Source of the DNA: Rhodothermales bacterium
GTDB taxonomy: Bacteria; Bacteroidota; Rhodothermia; Rhodothermales; VXPQ01
Assembly: GCA_028283985.1 (NCBI GenBank)
Contig: JANQSQ010000520.1
Span: 1-5,556 of the forward strand
Reading direction: 5' to 3'
DNA length: 5,556 bases
Within the stretch, counting starts at the first letter, position 1. The number at the start of each line of letters is the position of its first letter. Positions 1-5,319 of this stretch are shown here, one piece after another. Under the pieces are notes generated by a model that ran no database searches, was not told the DNA's origin, and worked only from the letters and a program-made list of their open reading frames with translations. The translations under genes were made by a program, and so were the position numbers.

Positions 1-1059
1 ATCGCCGCCCCGCCCGTAGCATGCCGGACCCGGTACGGCGCCGGCGCTCTCGGGGCCGACATGCAGCGCTCCCGCCGTGTCGGCATGCGCGATGCTCCCC
101 CCGCCGGCGCCCACCGTATGGATATCGACGGACGGAAGGCGCAGCGGCAATCCCGCAATGGCGCTTTCGGCGGTGCGCGGTATTTCGCCGGGGCACAACG
201 CCACGTCCGTACTGGTGCCCCCCATGTCGAGCGTGAGAATCTTCGGAGCCTTTTCGCCGAGCGCGGGTCCGGCAAGCCGGAAGGCCCCCACGACCCCGCC
301 GGCCGGCCCGCTCAACACAAGGCGGGCGGAACGGCGCGCCGCCTGTTTCGTGCCGATGACGCCCCCGTTCGATTGCATGATGCGCACCCGCCTGGGCGCT
401 ACGGCGCGTTCGAGCCGGTCCAGATACCGCGCCACGATGGGTTGCACATAGACGTTCACGACGGTGGCGGCCGTCCGTTCGTATTCCCGGTATTCCGGCA
501 GAATATCCGCGCTCAGCGAAAATCGCGCATCGGGAAGGTATCCCTTCAGAATCTCCGCCGCTTTCCGTTCGTGTTCCGGATACAGAAACGAGAAGAGAAA
601 CACGATGGCCACGCCGGCCACGTCAAGACGCTGCAGCGTTTCCCCCAGTTTGGCCACTTCGCGCTCGTCAAGAGGGGTCAGAATCGAGCCGTCGGCGGCC
701 ACCCGCTCCGTGACCTCGAAGCGCAGGTCCTCCGGCACCAGCGGAGGCGGGCGGCGCTGGGACAGCGCATACAGTGCGGGGCGGTTCTGGCGCCCGATCG
801 CCAGGACATCGCGGAAACCTCTGGTCGTGACGAGGGCGCAGCGCGCGCCGCGATGTTCCAGAAGCGCATTCGTGGCCGTGGTGGTGCCATGCGCAATCGC
901 CGCCGCTTCGCCGGCCCCGAGCAACCGCGCGCCTTCCTCCACGGCGCGGCTCTGGTCATCCGGCGTGGTGGCCGTCTTGCGAATGACGGGCGCCCCACCC
1001 TTCAGGTGCACGAAATCCGTGAATGTCCCGCCCGTGTCGATCCCGATGCGTTCCGTCAT
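1..1059 (-). CDS. hyuA: Hydantoinase A / 5-oxoprolinase family protein, N-terminal part (partial)
   Basis: This is an open frame of 353 codons without a stop that leaves the window at its left edge, so the C-terminal part is missing (HyuA-type proteins are usually about 650-700 residues). The N-terminus MTERIGIDTGGTFTDFV is the hallmark ATP-binding-like start of the hydantoinase/oxoprolinase N-terminal domain. HGTTTATNALLE follows at residues 57-68. LTLDMGGTSTDVAL at 275-288 marks the second, larger Hydantoinase_A domain. SAGAVPGPACYGRGG at 338-352 is a strong family signature. Known members hydrolyse cyclic amide bonds (hydantoins, 5-oxoproline) in the cytoplasm using ATP, usually with a HyuB-type partner. 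The substrate here cannot be told from sequence, and acetone carboxylase-type relatives share the fold. The start ATG overlaps the lexA stop as ATGA, which indicates translational coupling and co-transcription from the lexA promoter. Family assignment is sure; the exact function is not. Confidence 0.93.
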   Translation of the reverse strand, partial: MTERIGIDTGGTFTDFVHLKGGAPVIRKTATTPDDQSRAVEEGARLLGAGEAAAIAHGTTTATNALLEHRGARCALVTTRGFRDVLAIGRQNRPALYALSQRRPPPLVPEDLRFEVTERVAADGSILTPLDEREVAKLGETLQRLDVAGVAIVFLFSFLYPEHERKAAEILKGYLPDARFSLSADILPEYREYERTAATVVNVYVQPIVARYLDRLERAVAPRRVRIMQSNGGVIGTKQAARRSARLVLSGPAGGVVGAFRLAGPALGEKAPKILTLDMGGTSTDVALCPGEIPRTAESAIAGLPLRLPSVDIHTVGAGGGSIAHADTAGALHVGPESAGAVPGPACYGRGGD

Positions 1060-1715
1060 GCCGGATAACCGCGAGGCGGGCCGTACGTGCGGGCTTGGTG
1101 GATACCGCTATGGTTCACATGCCCTACGTATCGTCCCAACACCCGGACTTCCTCAAAAATATCCGGTTTGATGCGGATGTCCTCGTACTCCTCGTTGGCC
1201 GGTTCGAGGCGCAACCCGTCCCCATCGTAGTACACCCGCTTCAAAGACGTCTCGCCATTGTAGAGAATGGCGCCGATGCCTCCGTTGGGAATATCGTCGT
1301 CTATCAGCAGCACATAATCGCCGTCACGGATGTCGGCGCCAATCATCGACTGCCCCGATACGCGAATTGCAAAAATGCGATCGAGATTGGGAAAGAGCGT
1401 CTCGAGCGTAATGGTGCCCAGATCCGCATCGACGGCTTCCTGCAGTTGTCCCGCCGATATAATGCCGCGCACGGGAATGCCCACGGCGCTTATCAGGAAG
1501 TCGTCTTCGTCGATGAGGCGGTATCCCCGGCTGCCCCGCGTGAGAAATTCCTTCTTCCAGAGGGCTTCCAGGTTCTGGGTGACGCTGTTGGGGGACCGGA
1601 ACCCGAAATGCGCAGCGATCTGGCGGTAGGTGGGCCACACCCGGTGGACACGCACGTATTCCGAGATATAACGGAGAAATTCGTATTGCTTCGATGTCAG
1701 TTTTTTGCGACTCAT
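1056..1715 (-). CDS. lexA: LexA repressor (SOS regulator, self-cleaving)
   Basis: The product has 219 residues, close to the usual 200-240. Residues 1-66 form the LexA winged-helix DNA-binding domain, with RSPNSVTQNLEAL at 40-52 as the recognition-helix region (E. coli has RSPNAAEEHLKAL). Residues 78-199 form the S24-type autoprotease/dimerisation domain. The cleavage site is Ala88-Gly89 in ISAGQ. The catalytic serine is Ser123 in SGQSM and the catalytic lysine is Lys159 in TSLKR. The cleavage-to-Ser distance of 35 residues equals that of E. coli LexA (84 to 119). It should therefore repress SOS genes and be inactivated by RecA-stimulated self-cleavage after DNA damage. No Shine-Dalgarno sequence precedes the ATG. 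The start was chosen because MSRKKLTSKQYEFL aligns with the normal LexA N-terminus. The gene follows recO on the same strand but has its own strong promoter, and it overlaps hyuA by 4 bp downstream. Confidence 0.97.
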   Translation of the reverse strand: MSRKKLTSKQYEFLRYISEYVRVHRVWPTYRQIAAHFGFRSPNSVTQNLEALWKKEFLTRGSRGYRLIDEDDFLISAVGIPVRGIISAGQLQEAVDADLGTITLETLFPNLDRIFAIRVSGQSMIGADIRDGDYVLLIDDDIPNGGIGAILYNGETSLKRVYYDGDGLRLEPANEEYEDIRIKPDIFEEVRVLGRYVGHVNHSGIHQARTYGPPRGYPA

Positions 1716-1762
1716 GACGGTTTGACGCGCCTGTTTTTATGACACGCAGAGGACTGTACGGG

Positions 1763-1789
1763 CACCGGGACAAGGGCGGTTACCCGGTG
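1763..1789 (-). other. Stem-loop in the lexA 5' leader
   Basis: CACCGGG (1763-1769) and CCCGGTG (1783-1789) are a perfect 7-bp inverted repeat with a 13-nt loop. Two further G-U pairs are possible outward in one orientation. The element lies in the inferred untranslated leader (about 100 nt) between the lexA promoter and the lexA ATG. No U-run follows it, so it does not look like an intrinsic terminator. It may affect mRNA stability or translation, but no role is shown. Confidence 0.4.
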
Positions 1790-1809
1790 TTAATACCCGA
1801 TGTCTTGTA

Positions 1810-1829
1810 CATATAACGTACATTATATG
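1810..1829. promoter_or_regulatory. Probable LexA auto-operator (20-bp palindrome over the lexA -10 box)
   Basis: On the plus strand the site reads CATATAACGTACATTATATG. Nine of its ten base pairs are symmetric around a central GTAC, and only the C1817/A1822 pair breaks the symmetry. A second, overlapping symmetry is TGTAC-N7-GTACA at 1806-1822. The palindrome covers the whole TATAAT -10 box of the lexA promoter, which is the usual place for autorepression. It does not match the CTGT-N8-ACAG site of E. coli or the GAAC-N4-GTTC site of Bacillus, in keeping with a recognition helix that differs from E. coli. That LexA is the binding protein is inferred from position. Confidence 0.65.
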
Positions 1830-1850
1830 ATTGTTTCCTTGCAACGTCAA
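1822..1850 (-). promoter_or_regulatory. Sigma70-type promoter of lexA-hyuA
   Basis: On the minus strand the -35 box TTGACG (1850-1845) is followed by exactly 17 nt and then the consensus -10 box TATAAT (1827-1822). Transcription should begin near 1815 and give a leader of about 100 nt before the lexA ATG at 1715. A second TTGACGTT occurs 12 bp further upstream (1862-1855). The -10 box lies entirely inside the palindromic operator candidate, so the promoter should be strong when not repressed. Confidence 0.8.
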
Positions 1851-1860
1851 GAGAAACGTC

Positions 1861-1883
1861 AAAAAAATCTCCCGAACGTGGAG
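1861..1883 (-). terminator. Weak intrinsic terminator after recO
   Basis: Read on the minus strand, 27 nt after the recO stop codon, CTCC (1883-1880), a 7-nt loop and GGAG (1872-1869) are followed by one A and seven T (1867-1861). The stem is only 4 bp, so termination may be partial. The run of U and the position between recO and the lexA promoter support the call. Confidence 0.42.
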
Positions 1884-1909
1884 GCTTTTAGGGCCTGTTG
1901 ACACTCTGA

Positions 1910-2668
1910 TTATTTCGGGTTGAGGAGTTGCTTCACCACGCGGCTGCCACGCGTCGGCAAGCTGTCCTCGACATGGTATCGCAGAAAATCCTCGATAAGC
2001 CGGCCCAGCTCCGCAGCCGTGCGCTCGTCCATGCGCATCTGCATGATCGTATCGGGATCGGCGCAGGCAACGATAGCGAACGCGCGCAAGGTCCGGCGTG
2101 CGGCAAAGCGCATGGTTTCGCGGTTCCGGCGCCCCTCGGACGGCTGAACCGATCCGGTTTCCAGCAGGAGCATCCCGCCCGATTCAGGGATGCGCTCGAC
2201 CTCTTCCCGGTCGATGTGCGGCGCAAACCCGAGAATTCCCGCCATCCGCAACTGGAAAAAATAGAATATGTGCTCGGCCCGAGCCGCATGACGATTCAGC
2301 CGGTCCAGCACATCCACGAGAAGCTGGAATATGAGCAGGTTCTCGTCCTCGTCCTGCATCAGCGCTTGCACGAGTTCGACCACGCGCTGGCCGTATGCAA
2401 GCGCCGCAAGATTCTTGTGCAGGTCCCCGAATGTTCGGATGTGGCTGCTTTCGGAAAGCGTCTGTACATGCCGGGTATCCTTCCAGTACAGCACGGCCTG
2501 CACAAACGACATGGGTTGCAGGGTCGATCCGAACCGGCTTTTAGGCCGCAGCGCGCCCCGGGCCATGACGGCCACCTTACCCTTCTCCCTGGTGAAGAGC
2601 GTGACGATCCGGCTGGTCTCGCCGTACTGGATGCTTCTGAGCACGATGGCCTCAGTACGAACAATCAT
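1910..2668 (-). CDS. recO: DNA repair protein RecO
   Basis: The product has 252 residues, the normal length for RecO. Residues 1-80 form the N-terminal OB-fold, which opens with MIVRTEAIVLRSIQYGETS and carries the basic conserved segment ARGALRPKSRFG at 36-47, followed by LQPMSFVQAVLYW. The rest is the helical RecO C-terminal domain, with FFQLRMAGILGFAPHID at 137-153. RecO works with RecR (and RecF) in the cytoplasm to load RecA onto SSB-coated single-stranded DNA and to anneal strands. The only cysteine is Cys202, so the four-cysteine zinc site of many RecO proteins is absent. The start ATG matches the family N-terminus. It has no Shine-Dalgarno sequence, and a C-rich stretch lies directly before it. 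The gene is divergent from the ComEA-like gene and precedes lexA on the same strand, separated by a weak terminator. Confidence 0.96.
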   Translation of the reverse strand: MIVRTEAIVLRSIQYGETSRIVTLFTREKGKVAVMARGALRPKSRFGSTLQPMSFVQAVLYWKDTRHVQTLSESSHIRTFGDLHKNLAALAYGQRVVELVQALMQDEDENLLIFQLLVDVLDRLNRHAARAEHIFYFFQLRMAGILGFAPHIDREEVERIPESGGMLLLETGSVQPSEGRRNRETMRFAARRTLRAFAIVACADPDTIMQMRMDERTAAELGRLIEDFLRYHVEDSLPTRGSRVVKQLLNPK

Positions 2669-2682
2669 TTTGGGGGATCGAA

Positions 2683-2688
2683 GTTATA
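2683..2688 (-). promoter_or_regulatory. Possible -10 box for recO
   Basis: On the minus strand the gap between recO and the divergent gene contains TATAAC (2688-2683), about 15 nt before the recO ATG. This would give a very short leader of 8-9 nt, in line with the missing Shine-Dalgarno sequence. No convincing -35 box is visible at the right distance. The call is weak. Confidence 0.28.
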
Positions 2689-2713
2689 TCCGCGGCTTCT
2701 TTGTGTCTGTATC

Positions 2714-2717
2714 AGGA
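2714..2717 (+). promoter_or_regulatory. Ribosome binding site of the ComEA-like gene
   Basis: AGGA lies 7 nt before the ATG at 2725. This spacing favours that ATG over the in-frame TTG at 2701, which would add eight residues and has no ribosome binding site. Confidence 0.6.
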
Positions 2718-2724
2718 AAAAACC

Positions 2725-3297
2725 ATGCGACTGCTTCATCGCCTGCAGCAACGACTCAGCCTGACCAGACACGAGGCCATGGCGCTCTCGTGCCTGTCCG
2801 GATTGCTCATTATCGGGATTATTGTACGTCAAGTCCAGCAACAGGCCATATTGGCGCCGCCGGACGCATACGCCGAACTGGACCAGCTCTTTTTCGAGCG
2901 GTCGGGAATGCAAGGCGCCGCCGCGGCGGATACGACTTCGCCGGCGCTGCGTGCTTCCGCCAGCGAAACGGATTCCGGCCGGTATGAAATTGCCGCCGCG
3001 ACGGCCTCCCCTGTCCGCAAGCCGCCCGGGAAGCCATCCGCTTCGGAAGCATTGCGCATCGACATAAACCGGGCAGGCGCATCGGAACTCGAAAAACTGC
3101 CCCGTATCGGACCGAAGACCGCCGAACGCATTCTTGCGTTTCGCGACGCCTATGGAGCGTTTCGCTCGGCAGACGATCTCCAACAGGTGAAGGGCATCGG
3201 GCCAAAGACCCTGGAACTCCTTCGGCCTCACGTTTACGCAGGAGCGCCTCCCCCATCCGTCGAGTCGTCTTCCGGCGATTCGTCGGCCGGACGATAG
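2725..3297 (+). CDS. Membrane-anchored helix-hairpin-helix protein, ComEA-like
   Basis: The product has 190 residues. A basic N-terminus is followed by one hydrophobic segment at about residues 19-34 (MALSCLSGLLIIGIIV), giving an N-in anchor. A low-complexity Ala/Ser/Pro linker spans about 60-108. Residues 112-170 form a ComEA-type tandem helix-hairpin-helix domain: it opens with IDINRAGASELEKLP, has hairpins RIGPKTAERI and GIGPKTLELL, and the linking segment AFRSADDLQQV. Such domains bind double-stranded DNA without sequence preference. In competence systems ComEA captures DNA outside the inner membrane. The SLBB-type domain of Bacillus ComEA is not seen, and no comEC or pilus gene is in the window, so a role in uptake is inferred. 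The polar C-terminal 22 residues extend past the domain and overlap the next gene on the opposite strand. It is divergent from recO, with 56 bp between the start codons. Confidence 0.88.
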   Translation: MRLLHRLQQRLSLTRHEAMALSCLSGLLIIGIIVRQVQQQAILAPPDAYAELDQLFFERSGMQGAAAADTTSPALRASASETDSGRYEIAAATASPVRKPPGKPSASEALRIDINRAGASELEKLPRIGPKTAERILAFRDAYGAFRSADDLQQVKGIGPKTLELLRPHVYAGAPPPSVESSSGDSSAGR

Positions 3298-3428
3298 GGA
3301 TCTTCCGTCCAGGCTTCGGCAACCTTTTCCTCGCGCTTCAGAAACCGGTATACCGGCACCAGCAACAACGCGGCCAGCGCTGCAAAACCGACCAGTGCAA
3401 GGAGAATGATCCCGTTGTACTCATTCAT
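3234..3428 (-). CDS. Small single-pass membrane protein, function unknown
   Basis: The product has 64 residues. MNEYN is followed by a clear hydrophobic span at about residues 7-27 (IILLALVGFAALAALLLVPVY). A basic stretch RFLKREEK and an acidic, Asp/Glu/Pro/Gly-rich tail come next, which suggests a cytoplasmic C-terminus. The codons favour G or C in the third position as in neighbouring genes, and nothing else would explain 3298-3428, so it is probably real. Its last 21 codons overlap the end of the ComEA-like gene on the opposite strand by 64 bp. It has no Shine-Dalgarno sequence. Its start lies 40 bp from that of the divergent response regulator. The general plan resembles small assembly or accessory membrane subunits, but no family is recognised and no function is assigned. 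Confidence 0.55.
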   Translation of the reverse strand: MNEYNGIILLALVGFAALAALLLVPVYRFLKREEKVAEAWTEDPYRPADESPEDDSTDGGGAPA

Positions 3429-3453
3429 GGAATCACGAAAAAATCATCGAAAC

Positions 3454-3460
3454 AGGAGGT
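3454..3460 (+). promoter_or_regulatory. Strong Shine-Dalgarno site of the response regulator
   Basis: AGGAGGT lies 8 nt before the ATG at 3469 and fixes this start over the in-frame ATG at 3406, whose extra 21 residues are not receiver-like. It is the best ribosome binding site in the window, while lexA and recO have none. Confidence 0.85.
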
Positions 3461-3468
3461 TTGCCCCT

Positions 3469-4200
3469 ATGAAGAACGCCTCTGCACGCATGTTGATCGT
3501 CGACGACGACATAAAAATGTCTACAACCTTGTGCAGCATCTTTGAACGGCAGGGATATGCCGTAACCGGAGTCCGGGACGGAGAGCAGGGATTGCATCTT
3601 CTGACCGGGACCCCCGCATACGACATTGTACTGCTCGAAACCGCAATGCCCCGAAGAAACGGGTTCGATGTATTGCATCAGGCTCGACTCGCCGGCGTCA
3701 CCACTCCTATCATCATGCTGACGTTCCGGTCAAACGCTAACGACAAGCTGCGGGCGTTCGATATCGGCGCAGACGATTACGTGACGAAGCCGTTTCATAT
3801 AGAAGAACTTGCAGCTCGGGTAAAGGCGATGCTTCGGCGCAGCAGCCTATCGGCCGAATACCCATTGGATACCTACGATTTCGGGGAGCTGCATGTGAAT
3901 TTCAGCAGCCACACGGCCCATCGCAACGGCGACGCCGTTCGGCTCACTGCCAAAGAGTTCGATATACTCCGGTATTTTATCGAACACCGGGGCCGGACTG
4001 TCAGCCGGAGACAGATCCTCCGCAACGTATGGGGGATTCCGTTCGACGTGTCGACGCGCACCATCGACCGGCATGTCTCGGCGCTCCGCAAGAAAATAGA
4101 ACCCGATCCCGAAGACCCGACATGGATCAAGACGGTGTACGGCGTCGGGTACCGGTTCGCGCAGCGCCCTCACTGTAAAACGACAACGATTTGGCAGTGA
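3469..4200 (+). CDS. OmpR/PhoB-family response regulator with Glu at the phospho-acceptor site
   Basis: The product has 243 residues, normal for this family. Residues 8-124 are a receiver domain. The acidic triad D12-D14 is in LIVDDD, the conserved Thr85 is in IIMLT and the conserved Lys107 is in TKPF. The alpha4-beta5-alpha5 dimer face reads KLRAFDIGADDYVTKPF. Residues about 135-232 are the winged-helix output domain, with recognition helix STRTIDRHVSALRKKI (195-210) and ending TVYGVGYRF. In the normally invariant D-x-x-M-P-x-x-x-G motif the acceptor Asp is Glu57 (codon GAA), giving ETAMPRRNG. The residue after Thr85, normally a small Ala, is Phe86. The receiver is therefore probably locked in one state or controlled without Asp phosphorylation. 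It should bind DNA as a transcription regulator. No histidine kinase gene is adjacent within the window, and the target genes are unknown. Confidence 0.95.
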   Translation: MKNASARMLIVDDDIKMSTTLCSIFERQGYAVTGVRDGEQGLHLLTGTPAYDIVLLETAMPRRNGFDVLHQARLAGVTTPIIMLTFRSNANDKLRAFDIGADDYVTKPFHIEELAARVKAMLRRSSLSAEYPLDTYDFGELHVNFSSHTAHRNGDAVRLTAKEFDILRYFIEHRGRTVSRRQILRNVWGIPFDVSTRTIDRHVSALRKKIEPDPEDPTWIKTVYGVGYRFAQRPHCKTTTIWQ

Positions 4201-4213
4201 AACGACAAGGATT
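4178..4213. repeat. Two-copy direct repeat, 22-bp period, at the 3' end of the response regulator gene
   Basis: AAACGACAACGATT (4178-4191) recurs as AAACGACAAGGATT (4200-4213) with one mismatch in 14. CACTG (4171-4175) precedes the first copy and CAGTG (4195-4199) precedes the second. AGTGA (4196-4200) and TCACT (4216-4220) form an inverted repeat around the second copy. The first copy encodes the last residues of the regulator and the second begins at its stop codon. Confidence 0.6.
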
Positions 4214-4223
4214 CGTCACTAAA

Positions 4224-4245
4224 TAACTGAGGTGGAAAACAGTTA
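4224..4245. repeat. Inverted repeat TAACTG-N10-CAGTTA
   Basis: A perfect 6-bp inverted repeat with a 10-nt spacer lies 24 bp after the response regulator stop. It is AT-rich and is not followed by a T-run on either strand, so it does not make a convincing terminator. Apart from this and the direct repeat, nothing further was seen in the convergent gap up to 4382. Confidence 0.35.
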
Positions 4246-4382
4246 GCCTGCAAATGACCAAGGCCGTGCCGTCGCCCTCAAATGGTTATAAGGGAACAGG
4301 TAATTGCGGCACACCTCAGGTACTCGGCGGTCGCAGAGCCGCTTCAGACCAGGACAATGTCATGGAACGATAGAAGAACTGA

Positions 4383-5123
4383 TTATTGACAGGAACGGGA
4401 TGCGATGCTTCCGGCCCTGGTTATGCTCTCGACGACAACACAGCCCTCGCTGTCGATATATGAGCGAACCTCCGGTTGCTTGTGCACCATGATCACCAGC
4501 GGATCCGGTTCCATCATGTCCGGCTGGATGCACTCTGTAGCCTGAGGGACAAAGGTCCAAAGATCTTCCTCATAGTTCCAGAACGTGATATGGACATCCT
4601 CTCCCTGTTGAAGAAGGTGGATTTCCATAGGTCCCTCGGGATAGTAGTGCAGAAGAGACCCCAGTATAGCCCCGGCAAGGGCCTTTTTGGCATCTTCCTC
4701 CACTTCAGCTTCTCCGGCCAGCAAGGGGCTTCTGTCGCGTACGGTGTTGATCCGATAATCCGTTTCCAGATTCAACGAAACCAGCGTATTGAGCATGGCC
4801 TCCGGAAAGTACTGGCTCAGCGAAAAGTGTTCTTCACTGGGATAGAGCACAAGAATATCGTTCGAGCCGAACCCGTCCTCCGTGACATCCAGAAAGGCCG
4901 CATGGGTATAATCGGGATCGTTCGGAAAGATGATCTGATCTTCCAGAAAACGATTTATGAACTCCAGGTCATATACCTCGGCGACAGGGAGAACGCGCTG
5001 GTTGACCCTTGCTTGCTGTCCAAGGGAATCCCAAAAAGGCAAAAGCAACAAGCCCGAAAGAATAAGAATCCGTCCTGCGGTTCCAGACAGAATGACAAAA
5101 AATGTTTTGAACGGATCAGGCAT
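4383..5123 (-). CDS. Membrane-anchored acidic protein of unknown family
   Basis: From the ATG at 5123 the product has 246 residues. One hydrophobic segment at about 8-30 (FFVILSGTAGRILILSGLLLLPF) acts as signal anchor or uncleaved signal. An acidic globular part of about 215 residues follows, predicted to lie outside the cytoplasm, with cysteines at 198, 228 and 245 that could form a disulfide. No catalytic motif or known domain is recognised. The start is uncertain: the same frame stays open to ATG 5204, ATG 5285, ATG 5303 and TTG 5336, and none has a well-placed ribosome binding site (an AGGAG lies only 1 nt before ATG 5285). ATG 5123 was chosen because the anchor then sits at the N-terminus. 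GC is about 40-47% in sampled stretches against 65-77% in sampled stretches of the hyuA and 5320-5556 genes, suggesting transfer or relaxed composition. It is convergent with the response regulator. Confidence 0.7.
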   Translation of the reverse strand: MPDPFKTFFVILSGTAGRILILSGLLLLPFWDSLGQQARVNQRVLPVAEVYDLEFINRFLEDQIIFPNDPDYTHAAFLDVTEDGFGSNDILVLYPSEEHFSLSQYFPEAMLNTLVSLNLETDYRINTVRDRSPLLAGEAEVEEDAKKALAGAILGSLLHYYPEGPMEIHLLQQGEDVHITFWNYEEDLWTFVPQATECIQPDMMEPDPLVIMVHKQPEVRSYIDSEGCVVVESITRAGSIASRSCQ

Positions 5124-5319
5124 GTTTTCAAGCGCATTGCGATGACGAACACATGTCGTTTTCCATAGAGATTTGCTTCCGGCAACGCGCGTTATGAGCT
5201 GCATAATGCGCTCGGGATACTGCCGAGGGTCAGAGACGGTTATGTTTGCGCGTAAAAACGTCGGGGGGGATCCTATAAGGGACATACTCCTGTCGTTGCA
5301 CATACGGCATGGGGCGCTT

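Noticed and set aside
61..1171. Long open frames on the plus strand across the hydantoinase-like gene
   Set aside because: The products are rich in Arg, Gly and Pro with no domain. The minus-strand frame there carries unmistakable HyuA motifs along its whole length.
2683..2689. GTTATAT as a second LexA operator between recO and the ComEA-like gene
   Set aside because: It equals one half of the lexA palindrome, but the matching other half and the GTAC centre are absent. A 7-bp match is expected by chance.
1928..2764. A 278-codon plus-strand frame opposite recO
   Set aside because: It mirrors the recO frame, has His/Arg-rich low-quality sequence and no ribosome binding site, and RecO is certain on the other strand.
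2665..3231. A 188-codon minus-strand frame opposite the ComEA-like gene
   Set aside because: The helix-hairpin-helix domain on the plus strand is clear, and this frame is Arg/Gly-rich antisense.
3406..3468. Earlier in-frame start for the response regulator
   Set aside because: AGGAGGT with 8-nt spacing points to the ATG at 3469, and receiver domains begin right after that Met.
4313..4333. Possible terminator hairpin around GCGG...CCGC
   Set aside because: The stem has only four pairs and no T-run follows on either strand.
4476..5168. A 230-codon plus-strand frame opposite the orphan membrane protein
   Set aside because: It lacks a membrane segment or any known motif and is highly basic (Lys/Arg/His), as expected for the antisense of an acidic protein. 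The minus frame has a clean anchor and a soluble domain. The choice is likely but not absolutely certain.
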